Shown here: positions 23,664-31,557 of the stretch, in pieces
How the letters are laid out: each line of letters opens with the position of its first letter
Numbering within the stretch: the stretch's first letter is position 1
Source of the DNA: Paenibacillus ginsengarvi
Lineage (GTDB): Bacteria > Bacillota > Bacilli > Paenibacillales > NBRC-103111
Length of the DNA: 64,000 nucleotides
Direction of reading: 5' to 3'
Assembly (NCBI RefSeq): GCF_003626695.1
Contig: NZ_RBAH01000030.1
Coordinates: 1-64,000, forward strand
Notes under the pieces: model-generated
Seen by the model: the letters and a program-made list of their open reading frames with translations, nothing else
The model's database searches: none
What the model was told of the DNA's origin: nothing
Program-made: the position numbers and the translations under genes

Positions 23664-25073
23664 GTGTCAGAACCAACCTACCGAACGTATCAAGTTTGGA
23701 TCAAGCCCGGTCATCGGCTGTATGCCTACTCGGAACGATTGTGCCGAGAAGCGAAGAACTTGCATAATACCACCAACTTTTATATTCGCCAAGTGTTTAC
23801 AGCACTTCGGCAAGATGAGCCTCTTCAGCCCCTGCAACAACAAGTCCTGGACACGTTGCAGGCGAACATCGGCTTGATGAACGAACGTCAACGGGAAGCC
23901 CACCGGAAGAGACTTCGGAACCAACTTCTAAAACCGGCCGACCCGCGTAAGGACTCCCGTTGCTGCTTGTTCGAGTTGTGGGCACGTGCCTCTCCTTTTG
24001 TGAGTTATGCTTTTCTGGATTGCCTGTTCAAGGCGATGGAACAACCGGATTACCGGGCACTGCCTGCACAATGCAGTCAATCGGTGATGAAGGGTGTATA
24101 CGCCAATTGGTCATCCTTCTTCGCCAGCATCAAGGATTATCGCGTTCATCCGGACAAATACACCGGGAGGCCGCATATTCCCGGCTACACCCGTGCCAAG
24201 GCGAAGGAAGTCATCCTCACCAATCAGGATTGCAAGATCAAGGACCGCAAATACCTCAAACTCCCCCTGACGAAACAGCGGCTCAACATCGGCAAGCTTG
24301 GATGCACGGACGACCTATTGAAGCAGGTTCGCATCCTTCCGAAATACGGACAGTATGTGATGGAACTGGTCTTCGCCTGCCTGACCGAAACGGCGGATGT
24401 CAAGAAAGAGCATGTACTGGCGATGGATCTGGGCATCGATCAGCTTGCAACCCTCGTCACAAATACGGGCCACAGGCCGGTATGCGTGAAGGGCAAGACG
24501 ATCAAAGCGGTCAACCAGTACTACAACAAATGGAAGGCGCATTATACCGGGATTCTCCGTCAAGGGAAGCAGCCGCAGGAAGGCGCCCATACGTCCAAGC
24601 GATTAGAGCGTCTGCACTTGAAACGCCATCGGAGAATCAAGGACATGTTCCACAAGGCGAGTCACTACATCGTCAGGTTCGCTGCCGAGCAGCGGGTCGG
24701 AACGATCGTCATCGGCTATAACCCGGGGTGGAAGATGGAAACGGGTATGGGGCGACGCAACAACCAGTCGTTCTGCCAGATCCCGCATCAGATGCTCGTA
24801 TCCATGATCCACTATAAAGCCGCGGCGCTTGGCATCGAGGTGATCCTAACCGAAGAGGCTTACACCTCGAAAGCCAGTTTCCTGGATGGCGATCCCTTGC
24901 CCAAGTATGAAGAGGGCGTCGCCAGAACCTTCTCGGGCAGGCGGATTTGCCGCGGCTTGTACCGAAGTCGGAGCGGCTTGATTCATGCCGATGTGAACGC
25001 CGCCGCGAACATCATGCGCAAAGTATTCCCAGAGGCAATTGCCGATGGGATAGCGGGGTTGGGCGGTATTTAG
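23664..25073 (+). CDS. tnpB: TnpB RNA-guided nuclease, zinc-finger-less variant
   Basis: A 469-residue TnpB, the transposon-encoded ancestor of Cas12 nucleases. RuvC residues are visible: Asp in LAMDLGIDQLATLV (~254), Glu in VILTEEAYTSKAS (~396) and Asp in IHADVNAAANIMRK (~441). The usual CxxC...CxxC zinc ribbon between the last two is missing; a FSGRRICRGLYRSRSG stretch lies there. That is a recognised subtype pattern, and activity remains plausible since the triad is kept. GTG at 23664 has GGAGG 7 bases upstream. Known TnpBs cut DNA next to a short motif using RNA from the element right end. Confidence 0.9.
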   Translation: MSEPTYRTYQVWIKPGHRLYAYSERLCREAKNLHNTTNFYIRQVFTALRQDEPLQPLQQQVLDTLQANIGLMNERQREAHRKRLRNQLLKPADPRKDSRCCLFELWARASPFVSYAFLDCLFKAMEQPDYRALPAQCSQSVMKGVYANWSSFFASIKDYRVHPDKYTGRPHIPGYTRAKAKEVILTNQDCKIKDRKYLKLPLTKQRLNIGKLGCTDDLLKQVRILPKYGQYVMELVFACLTETADVKKEHVLAMDLGIDQLATLVTNTGHRPVCVKGKTIKAVNQYYNKWKAHYTGILRQGKQPQEGAHTSKRLERLHLKRHRRIKDMFHKASHYIVRFAAEQRVGTIVIGYNPGWKMETGMGRRNNQSFCQIPHQMLVSMIHYKAAALGIEVILTEEAYTSKASFLDGDPLPKYEEGVARTFSGRRICRGLYRSRSGLIHADVNAAANIMRKVFPEAIADGIAGLGGI

Positions 25074-25187
25074 TCCGTCAACGTGTCAACTCCACTGATG
25101 AAAACCATCTTGTAAGGTACAAGGGTGTCCAATCAGAAACCCCCACTTCAACCGAAGCGCTAGCTTAGGTAAGTGGCGGGAGTATTC
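25074..25187 (+). ncRNA. Probable omega/reRNA region and right end of the tnpB element
   Basis: In IS605-type elements the guide RNA scaffold spans the tnpB 3' end and the right end. Here CTTGT/ACAAG (25110-25124) and the larger hairpin at 25140-25180 give the expected stem-loops. Any guide would be read from sequence just past ~25187. Assigned from family knowledge and position. Confidence 0.55.
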
Positions 25188-25269
25188 ATGAAATATAATA
25201 AGTGCAATTATGACGCATGGCTTTGCGGTTCAGGGCTAATAGTTTGCCATTTCGGTCGGGGGGATTGTG

Positions 25270-26250
25270 ATGGATAGTTCGGATCGTCCGAGATATGTGC
25301 TCGGAGAAGAGCTTGCTATTCGCAAATTGGTCACGTTTTATTATAGAGAGATGTCCCGGCAATTTTACACCAGCGGGGAGAAGCACGATTTTTGGGAATT
25401 TGTTTATGTCGATACCGGCGATCTGGAAGTATTTACGGATTCGGGGCGGCATCATTTGACGCAGGGCGATATGATTTTTTACAAGCCGAACCTGTTTCAT
25501 GGGGGCCGGGCGCTGAACAGCACCGCGCTGAATCTGATTATTCTCTCGTTCGAATGCGCCGCGCCGTGTATGGCTTTTTTCGAGGACAAAATGTTCCGCC
25601 TGCATGAGAACGAGAGGCAGCTGCTGTCCCGCATCGTCCAAGAAGGGCTTCAGGCGTTCGATCCGCCGATCGACTCGCCGCATATGGCAGGCCCTCCGAT
25701 CAAGCGCGACGGAGCGGCCTTCGGCACGGACCAACTAATCCGAAACTATTTGGAAATATTGCTTATCCAGCTTATTCGCAAAGGGGAAGAGGGCAAGGAG
25801 GCGGTCAAGATGACGAGCGTATCCGCCGAGCTGGAAGGGGACGATTTGATGCAGTCCGTCATTCGCTACATGCGCGATCATATCGCACAGCCGCTCAAAT
25901 TCGATCAGCTGTGCGAGCAGTTTACGATCAGCCGGACGCGAATGAAAGCGCTGTTTCGGGATAAGTACGGAATGGGTGTGATGGAATATTTCAACCGGCT
26001 CAAAATCGAGCAAGCGAAACGACTCATCCGGGAAGAGCAGGCAAACGTATCGGAAATCGCCGAGCGGCTCGGATACAGCAGTCTCCATTATTTTTCGAAG
26101 CAGTTCAAGCGAATCATCGACATGACGCCTTCCGAATACGCCCGCTCGATCAGCGCTCGTGCGCTGCGTTTACGCGGCAAGCCGCGCGAACCGTCCGATC
26201 CGGAGGTTGGGGCAGAGGCGGAGCACCCCGGGAGAATTCCGGTTGAGTAA
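25270..26250 (+). CDS. AraC-family transcriptional regulator
   Basis: A 326-residue regulator with an N-terminal cupin sensor (KHDFWEFVYVDTGDLEVFTD near residue 40) and a C-terminal double HTH (FDQLCEQFTISRTRMKALFR; VSEIAERLGYSSLHYFSKQF) ending TPSEYARS. About 35 extra polar residues follow the DNA-binding domain. ATG at 25270 lies behind a G-rich run; GTG at 25267 is an alternative. It would have been divergent from the Gfo/Idh gene before the tnpB element landed between them, so that gene is a likely former target. Confidence 0.88.
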   Translation: MDSSDRPRYVLGEELAIRKLVTFYYREMSRQFYTSGEKHDFWEFVYVDTGDLEVFTDSGRHHLTQGDMIFYKPNLFHGGRALNSTALNLIILSFECAAPCMAFFEDKMFRLHENERQLLSRIVQEGLQAFDPPIDSPHMAGPPIKRDGAAFGTDQLIRNYLEILLIQLIRKGEEGKEAVKMTSVSAELEGDDLMQSVIRYMRDHIAQPLKFDQLCEQFTISRTRMKALFRDKYGMGVMEYFNRLKIEQAKRLIREEQANVSEIAERLGYSSLHYFSKQFKRIIDMTPSEYARSISARALRLRGKPREPSDPEVGAEAEHPGRIPVE

Positions 26251-26271
26251 CTTCGGGCGACGGCTTATAAT
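26243..26271 (+). promoter_or_regulatory. Sigma-A promoter of the ABC exporter leader
   Basis: TTGAGT (26243-26248), a 17-bp spacer and TATAAT (26266-26271). It overlaps the last codons of the AraC gene, and transcription should start near 26278, just before the leader peptide. Confidence 0.85.
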
Positions 26272-26301
26272 GAGAACATACTCCAAATCGAGGTGAACAG
26301 G

Positions 26302-26331
26302 ATGGCAATCCGGATCGTTCGAAGTATATAA
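26302..26331 (+). CDS. Nine-residue leader peptide of the attenuator
   Basis: ATG at 26302 is preceded by GAGGTG at good spacing and encodes MAIRIVRSI, then TAA. The stop codon lies inside the first arm of the downstream hairpin (26327-26336), so a stalled or slow ribosome would block that hairpin. Two arginines in the short hydrophobic peptide recall drug-sensing leaders, but no known stalling motif is matched exactly. Confidence 0.7.
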   Translation: MAIRIVRSI

Positions 26332-26434
26332 GTTTCGGGCCGGGGATCAACGCGTGCCGGCCAACAAGGGGACAGTCTGCCCTTTTGCGGAAACTTATAG
26401 CTTCAGGCGGTCTCGATTGGCATCTTACTTACTG
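26327..26434 (+). promoter_or_regulatory. Attenuator with alternating hairpins
   Basis: TATAAGTTTC (26327-26336) pairs perfectly with GAAACTTATA (26390-26399), enclosing GGCCGG/CCGGCC (26338-26362) and AAGGG/CCCTT (26366-26384) as a three-way junction. ATAGCTTCAG (26397-26406) can instead pair with CTGAAAGC (26432-26439), which would mask the left arm of the terminator. Ribosome occupancy of the leader peptide would decide between the states. Confidence 0.72.
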
Positions 26435-26523
26435 AAAGCCAAGGGACACTGTGTTCAAGACAAAGACGGGAATCGAATGGCGATTTCACGTTGGGTGTCC
26501 TGCGCCTTCCTTTGGCTTTTTTT
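26435..26523 (+). terminator. Regulated terminator before the ABC exporter
   Basis: AAAGCCAAGG (26435-26444) pairs with CCTTTGGCTTT (26509-26519, one bulge), continued by GGACAC/GTGTCC, and ends in seven T at 26517-26523, 26 bases before the ATG. Confidence 0.85.
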
Positions 26524-26549
26524 CATCTTGATTATGGGGGAAACCTATC

Positions 26550-28259
26550 ATGCTGCAAGCCTGCTTCCATCTGTTCAAACGGATGATAGTCTTATATATT
26601 TTGCTCGGCATACTCATTCAATTTTGTAACGCATTTGGCATTAAAGTGTTTCAGGAACTGCTGGACCGGGCAACAATGGTCGGTCCGTTCAACGAGGTGG
26701 CGCCGCTTATCGCGATTTACGGCATACTGCTGGCAAGCGCTACGCTGCTCCAATACGCGATGGAATACCCCCATACGTATTTAGCGAACGGGATCGCGGA
26801 GAAGCTGAAGCTTATGGCGCTGTCCAAAGTGTCGAAAATCGATTACGCCGCCTACCGGAACACCGGGACGGGAGAAATGATCAAAGTGATCGAAAATGGC
26901 GCCGATGCCGGGATGAAGATCATTCACTCCTTTTTCTTGAGAATGCTGCATGAATTGCTGCCTTCGCTCCTGTTCGGAATGTTGTTTATAAGCCTTTACG
27001 ACAAAAGGATGATGCTCGCGATCGCGGTTGGTTATGTCGCCATCTTCTTGATCAACCATGTGCTGTTGCGTCTGCTGTACAGTATGAAAACGTCGCTCCT
27101 GGACAGTCAGGAGAAGCTGTCCAAATACTCGATACGCGGCTTTATGGAACTGGTCGTATTCCGGGTCAACAAGCGGTACCGGAAAGAGATCGAGAGGCTG
27201 CACGAGACGGCGGATGGCATGGTTAAGCTTAGCGCCCGAATCCGAGTGATTCACGAATCCTTTTTCGCCCTATTTGCGCTGCTGGTGACGGTGTTGAAAG
27301 TGGCGATTCTCGTTTATGGCGTCAAACGGATGTTGTCCAGCGAATCCTCCATCGGCGTCACACTCGCTCTACTCCTCCTGATCGACCGGGTGTATACGCC
27401 TGTGGCAATCTTTAATGTCCTTTACGTGGACTACAAGCTGAACCGGGTTGCCTATAAGCGGCTCGAACAATTTTTGCAGGCGCCGGAAGATGCGAACCTG
27501 GATAGCGGAATGGAGGTCAAGGCGCTGAGCGGGACTATCGAGTTCACCGACGTGACGTTTGATTACGGCAACGTCAAGCTGCTAAGCCCGGTATCGTTTA
27601 AGATCCCGGCAGGTAGTTCGGTTGCGATCGTAGGGCTAAGCGGAAGCGGGAAGTCCACGATCGTCAAGCTGATGCTGGGACTTCTGAAAAAACGATCGGG
27701 AGCGATCAGGTGGGACGGCATCGAACTGGACGAGATCAAGCTGAACAGCTTGTACGGCCATGTATCGTATATATCGCAGGAAGCGCCTATTTTTGATACG
27801 ACGATTCGCGAAAATATGCTGTTTGACGATCGGATGCCGGATGAGCAGGTTTACGACATTTTGGAAAAAGTGCGGCTGAGCGAAAAAGTGCAGCGTTTGC
27901 CGGAGCGGCTCGAAACCGTCGTCGGCGAACGTGGAATGAAGCTGTCCGGCGGCGAGAGACAGCGCCTGGCCTTCGGCAGAATCATCGCGCAGCAGCGAAA
28001 CGTAATCATCCTCGACGAACCGGTATCGGCGCTGGACAACATAACGGAGAAGGCGCTGATGGAGCAAGTTTTGCAAATGTTTCACGGCAAAACCGTCATC
28101 ATTGTCGCGCACCGGCTCTCTTTCATAAAAGGGGTCGATCGCATCCTGCTTATAAAGGACGGGGAACTTGTCGGCGAAGGCAGCTTCGAACATTTGATCG
28201 GCCGCAGCGACTACTTCCGGCAGCTTTGGGATCGGGATGGGGACCGGGGCGGTCGTTGA
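26550..28259 (+). CDS. ABC exporter, fused permease and ATPase
   Basis: A 569-residue half-transporter. The N-terminal ~310 residues form a six-helix type IV exporter membrane domain. The ATPase follows with Walker A GLSGSGKST near residue 360, a Q-loop YISQEAP, the signature KLSGGERQRLAFG, Walker B NVIILDEPVSALD and the H-loop VAHRL. It should act as a homodimer. ATG at 26550 has GGGGG upstream. The leader-peptide attenuator suggests induction by ribosome-targeting compounds, as known for BmrCD in Bacillus, so drug or peptide efflux is inferred. Confidence 0.9.
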   Translation: MLQACFHLFKRMIVLYILLGILIQFCNAFGIKVFQELLDRATMVGPFNEVAPLIAIYGILLASATLLQYAMEYPHTYLANGIAEKLKLMALSKVSKIDYAAYRNTGTGEMIKVIENGADAGMKIIHSFFLRMLHELLPSLLFGMLFISLYDKRMMLAIAVGYVAIFLINHVLLRLLYSMKTSLLDSQEKLSKYSIRGFMELVVFRVNKRYRKEIERLHETADGMVKLSARIRVIHESFFALFALLVTVLKVAILVYGVKRMLSSESSIGVTLALLLLIDRVYTPVAIFNVLYVDYKLNRVAYKRLEQFLQAPEDANLDSGMEVKALSGTIEFTDVTFDYGNVKLLSPVSFKIPAGSSVAIVGLSGSGKSTIVKLMLGLLKKRSGAIRWDGIELDEIKLNSLYGHVSYISQEAPIFDTTIRENMLFDDRMPDEQVYDILEKVRLSEKVQRLPERLETVVGERGMKLSGGERQRLAFGRIIAQQRNVIILDEPVSALDNITEKALMEQVLQMFHGKTVIIVAHRLSFIKGVDRILLIKDGELVGEGSFEHLIGRSDYFRQLWDRDGDRGGR

Positions 28260-28425
28260 GGTTTTAGAGAGTTAATAATGGAGTGCAGTGCTGTGTGGTG
28301 GCACCCGGAGCTTTTACGATAAATTGGCCTATAATCAAATTTTCTATTGGTTCCTCACAAAGGGTTATGTTTAACTGTAGGTAGACCATTTTCGGATATG
28401 ATATAAACGATTGGAGGAACTCATA

Positions 28426-29472
28426 CTGAATGAGATAAAAGCCGAAACGCTGACTCAGATTTTAAGCAAAATGCTTGATACAACAATACGCGGCGCCGAT
28501 TTCCAAACCAAAACCTTACATGGCGGTACAGTGGGCGGCGTACAGCTAATAACGGGTAATGCCCAAACCACTGACGGCAGGAAGTTACCCTATAAAATCG
28601 TTTTAAAAACGCAGAAGAAATGGCAGCGCTACAGCGATCCCGATTCATGGCGCAGGGAATATGACTTTTATAAATCCAATTTCGGCGCTCTGTTCTCCGA
28701 ATCCTTCCGTTGGCCTGAATGTTATCACGCCGAGATGAATGAAGAAGAAAACGAAACGCAAATCTGGATGGAATATATCGACGGTATATCGGGTGTAGAC
28801 TTGACCGGCGATATGTATGAACGCGCTGCCGAGGCATTAGGACGGTTTCAAGGCAAGTTATATGCCGAACAGCCGGCTTTTTTACAAAACTTGACCAATC
28901 TGAGCAAAGCGGAGTATATGAAGAACTTCTATCTTCATTATCGGTCATGGAAAAGAGTGTACGATTATATACGTTCCGACGATTGCGAAATTCCGAAACA
29001 CTTATGTAGCATGCTCATCGACATTGATGATAGCGCAGACGAAATTATTAACCGTATTGAAAAGCTGCCTATTGTGCTGTGCCACAGGGATTTTTGGGTG
29101 GCAAACCTGATCCATTCCAACGGTAAAACCATACTCATCGACTGGGATACCGCTGGGTGGGGCTATTTAGGTGAGGATCTGGCAAGTCTGATCGCGGACG
29201 AAGCCGATGTGGAACATATGGTTGAATACTACCGCAGATGTATCCCGGCGTATTACAAGGGTTTTTCGGAATATGCGGATTTTTCACACATCACGGATAA
29301 CTGCGTTTATGAGATGATTCTACTGATGTTCGGGTACAGGCTTGTAGAGTGGTTTATGAACGCGGAGTCGGGAAACAAACTCCAAGAAACGGACGATGAA
29401 AAAACGCTTCACATCCAAACCCTGCAAAAAATCTATGAGATAAGGAACGAACCAAGTCCCGAGAGCCCATAG
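28426..29472 (+). CDS. Aminoglycoside-phosphotransferase-fold kinase
   Basis: A ~348-residue APH/choline-kinase-fold enzyme. The catalytic loop LCHRDFWVANLI (HxDxxxxN) lies near residue 222 and the metal site LIDWDTAGWG near residue 240; the nucleotide region includes KIVLKTQKKW. Substrate unknown. The only well-placed ribosome site, GGAGG at 28413-28417, points to CTG at 28426, giving MNEIKAETLT; TTG at 28411 would overlap that site. The gene is AT-richer than those before it, hinting at acquisition. It follows the ABC exporter by 166 bases. Confidence 0.8.
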   Translation: MNEIKAETLTQILSKMLDTTIRGADFQTKTLHGGTVGGVQLITGNAQTTDGRKLPYKIVLKTQKKWQRYSDPDSWRREYDFYKSNFGALFSESFRWPECYHAEMNEEENETQIWMEYIDGISGVDLTGDMYERAAEALGRFQGKLYAEQPAFLQNLTNLSKAEYMKNFYLHYRSWKRVYDYIRSDDCEIPKHLCSMLIDIDDSADEIINRIEKLPIVLCHRDFWVANLIHSNGKTILIDWDTAGWGYLGEDLASLIADEADVEHMVEYYRRCIPAYYKGFSEYADFSHITDNCVYEMILLMFGYRLVEWFMNAESGNKLQETDDEKTLHIQTLQKIYEIRNEPSPESP

Positions 29473-29547
29473 GATCAAGACTGGAGATTCCCGAGCTGTA
29501 AAAAGAGGAACGAGCAGATTGAAACCTGTAAAGTCTGCCAGTCCGTT

Positions 29548-29581
29548 CTCCCCGGTTAGTAACGGGGAGTTCGTTTTTTTT
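29548..29581 (+). terminator. Rho-independent terminator
   Basis: CTCCCCG (29548-29554) and CGGGGAG (29563-29569) with a GTTAGTAA loop, then TTCG and eight T. The rest of 29473-29789 holds no gene I can support. Confidence 0.9.
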
Positions 29582-29789
29582 GATAAAACTATAGATCTCC
29601 AGCAACTTCCGAACTTGCTGTGTCCAATCGATTCGGGGGCTGGGTACGAACGGCTGTATGACGCTAGCCTGTGAGCGCTCCATAAAGATGAAGATACTGC
29701 ACGTCCCGTTCCTGACACGCTTGCTGTCCACTCAATTCGCTTGTACGCACACATAAAATAATTCACAAGTATTAGGGAAGGTTTCTCTC

Positions 29790-30080
29790 ATGCTAAGTTT
29801 GGAAGCTGAAGTGCTATTGTTTAATGGGCAAGATGGTGGAATGAAGGTTGATGGTTTTTCGGGAATGATGGCGTCTTTTAGTGTTAAGGGTGAACTAATT
29901 GCTTGTAAAATACTTAGTAAAAGCGGAGACAAGAAAATTATGCGAGGAACCAAAAATTCTGTAATTATACAACTTCCTTATGGTGAAAACTATAAGGAAC
30001 ACATTACTCAAAACTATGAATTTAAATTAAATCACGGAGGGCATGTGTTCGGGGAAGGAAGGGTTCTGAATGTTTTATGA
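29790..30080 (+). CDS. Small protein resembling EF-Tu domain 3
   Basis: A 96-residue protein of one beta-barrel-like domain. The order of strands matches the C-terminal domain of EF-Tu: LEAEVLLFNGQDGGMKVDGF at the start, a central VIIQLPYGENY and a final GGHVFGEGRVLNVL, comparable with EF-Tu REGGRTVGAGVV. No GTPase domain is present. This is a remote similarity judged by eye. Codon use is AT-rich like its neighbours. A clean terminator follows, so it is probably expressed alone. Confidence 0.6.
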   Translation: MLSLEAEVLLFNGQDGGMKVDGFSGMMASFSVKGELIACKILSKSGDKKIMRGTKNSVIIQLPYGENYKEHITQNYEFKLNHGGHVFGEGRVLNVL

Positions 30081-30103
30081 AATTTTGATTTGACGATTAG
30101 GAC

Positions 30104-30137
30104 CACAATGCGACTAACCATCGTGTTGTGTTTTTTT
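30104..30137 (+). terminator. Rho-independent terminator
   Basis: CACAATGCGA (30104-30113) pairs with the segment ending TTGTG (30121-30130) over ten pairs including two G-T, followed by seven T. The following ~240 bases to 30381 show nothing recognisable. Confidence 0.82.
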
Positions 30138-30381
30138 GTCTTCGCGACAAGTGATAATGCCATAGGAAATAATCAGAACAGATTGCTGTGAAGGAGCATG
30201 AAACCGGGCATTTGGAGCGAGGAGCCTTTCAGCAAGAAGAGGATTAATTGCGCCGTGTGGTATAACAGATTCAACCGGCTGTAACCGTGCGGAGCGAACG
30301 GTTGAGCAGCAGCCAACTCAATATGGCATGAATCCATCATATTCTAGAGTTGAACCGCTAGTGGTGTCTAGCTGGCGGATT

Positions 30382-30615
30382 CTAAGAACGTTTTTTGGGA
30401 GGTGGATAAGGCGTTTTTTGATCCGTTCGGCCCAGCAAATAATCGATACTTGTTTGATGAAAATCGGCTAATGCAAATAAGAGCGGGGTCGGAATGTCTA
30501 GCTTCCCGCGTTCGTAATCACTATACGTTCGCTGTTTGCAATTAAGATATTTGCACAGTTGCTCCTGTGATAAATCCTTGTCTTCACGCAAATTCCGTAT
30601 TCGTTCATATACCAC
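30382..30615 (-). CDS. XRE-family HTH repressor
   Basis: A 77-residue Cro/CI-type regulator consisting almost only of the HTH: IRNLREDKDLSQEQLCKYLN, then CKQRTYSDYERGKLDIP, ending in SIDYLLGRTD and a proline/lysine tail. GTG at 30615 is chosen because GAGG lies 9 bases upstream and the family starts MVYERIRNLRE. Twin palindromes at 30645-30685 upstream suggest autorepression. A tiny ORF lies divergently, a layout seen in prophage-like or plasmid-borne control pairs. Confidence 0.85.
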   Translation of the reverse strand: MVYERIRNLREDKDLSQEQLCKYLNCKQRTYSDYERGKLDIPTPLLFALADFHQTSIDYLLGRTDQKTPYPPPKKRS

Positions 30616-30644
30616 AAGCACTCACCTCAAGATGAGTATAGATC

Positions 30645-30685
30645 AGTGGATAATCCACTCTTTACTTTTAGTGTGTTATCCACTA
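30645..30685. promoter_or_regulatory. Twin palindromic operators for the XRE repressor
   Basis: AGTGGATAATCCACT (30645-30659) is a perfect dyad. TAGTGTGTTATCCACTA (30669-30685) is a second, imperfect copy, with centres 25 bp apart. A minus-strand -10 (TATACT at 30640-30635) adjoins the first site. Confidence 0.75.
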
Positions 30686-30824
30686 GAATTTCTTGTATAT
30701 GCATTAAAAAGAAGTAGAGCTTCCGTTGGAGGTACTGTTGAACTGGGCGGCATGCGTCCTTTGAAGGGGAATGAAGGATAGGGTCCTGCCCAAATGATGG
30801 TTTTTCGGGAAAGGACAAAAGGAG

Positions 30825-31004
30825 ATGTTTACAACGAACCATGTCAAAATGGCGGTCCAAACCGTCCTTTATCTTAAACGGGAACAGTTGGGACTTACAT
30901 ACGAAGATATACTTACCTTGGCGAATGAGATTGCGCGTTACATTCTGGATTTCCATCGGATCGAAGCTGAGGCCATAATGGAAACCGATGGTTTTGTGGA
31001 ATAA
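30825..31004 (+). CDS. Small protein of unknown function (59 aa)
   Basis: An open frame from ATG 30825 encodes 59 residues (MFTTNHVKMAVQTVLY at the start, LANEIARYILDFHRIEAEA in the middle), predicted to be mostly helical. I do not recognise the family. GGAG directly abuts the ATG, so spacing is poor and initiation may differ. It lies divergent to the XRE repressor, beyond its operators. Confidence 0.4.
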   Translation: MFTTNHVKMAVQTVLYLKREQLGLTYEDILTLANEIARYILDFHRIEAEAIMETDGFVE

Positions 31005-31291
31005 AGGGACGCGAGGAGCGATAAGACAACTGTCAACACGACAATTGCTGGACATGCTTGAGGCCGCACAACATTCGAGCGTAAACCAGCCCTAAAAAGA
31101 ATGTTTGGTGAAGTGTAGCAATGCGTTATTGTGTCTACGAGTAAACCGAACAACGGGAGAATGTTCTTTCGTTTATATACACGAGTCTCAGCGAAGTGGC
31201 TGCAGCTCTTTTTCTCCTGTTTTATTAAGTGCAAAACAGAGGCGAGTATCCCGTCGTTGCGTGAAGCACACAGGGAGGAGAACGCAGAATC

Positions 31292-31492
31292 GTGGGAAGA
31301 GCCGATGAACTTCTGAAGCATATTGAAATCGTTCGCAGAGAACTGAATGAACAAGCGCTGCTTTATGGTCTTCAGAGCAACGAGGTTCTTGAAAAATCAA
31401 AGGAATTAGATCAACTAATGAATGCCTATCAATCAGAGGACATGAGGGAGTGCATGGATTCAAACATGAGATCTCCATATTTTTCATTGTGA
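31292..31492 (+). CDS. Spo0E-like aspartyl-phosphate phosphatase
   Basis: A 66-residue protein with the Spo0E pattern: a first helix HIEIVRRELNEQALLYG and a second with the conserved SKELDQLMNAY (SxxLD) motif. Such proteins dephosphorylate Spo0A~P and delay sporulation. It supports an endospore-forming host. It starts at GTG 31292 behind GGGAGGAG, with slightly long spacing. The preceding ~290 bases show no gene. Confidence 0.85.
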   Translation: MGRADELLKHIEIVRRELNEQALLYGLQSNEVLEKSKELDQLMNAYQSEDMRECMDSNMRSPYFSL

Positions 31493-31538
31493 TCGTATAA
31501 GTCGTTCGGGGACAATCCCATTTTACTTCGGCAAACAA

Positions 31539-31555
31539 CCCCCCCCCCCCCCCCC
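31539..31555. repeat. 17-base poly-C tract
   Basis: Seventeen consecutive C begin 47 bases after the Spo0E-like stop and end two bases before the AraC stop codon complement. Such tracts slip readily in replication and sequencing; the true length may differ. Confidence 0.9.
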
Positions 31556-31557
31556 GA

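Larger units (their letters stand above)
23495..25187 (+). mobile_element. Solo-tnpB insertion sequence (IS200/IS605 superfamily, IS1341-like)
   Basis: The element carries tnpB but no tnpA. The right end is a hairpin with CCCCCACTT (25140-25148) and AAGTGGCGGG (25171-25180) around GAAGCGCTAGCTT, as in IS605-type right ends. The left boundary is not certain; an AGAGG/CCTCT hairpin lies near 23499. A 9-bp ATGAAATAT occurs at 23486 and 25188, flanking the element. The family does not usually duplicate its target, so this may be chance. It separates the Gfo/Idh gene from a divergent AraC gene. Confidence 0.7.

Noticed and set aside
26354..26629. 91-codon frame over the attenuator
   Set aside because: It overlaps the terminator and the ABC exporter start and has no ribosome site; the 9-codon leader is better supported.
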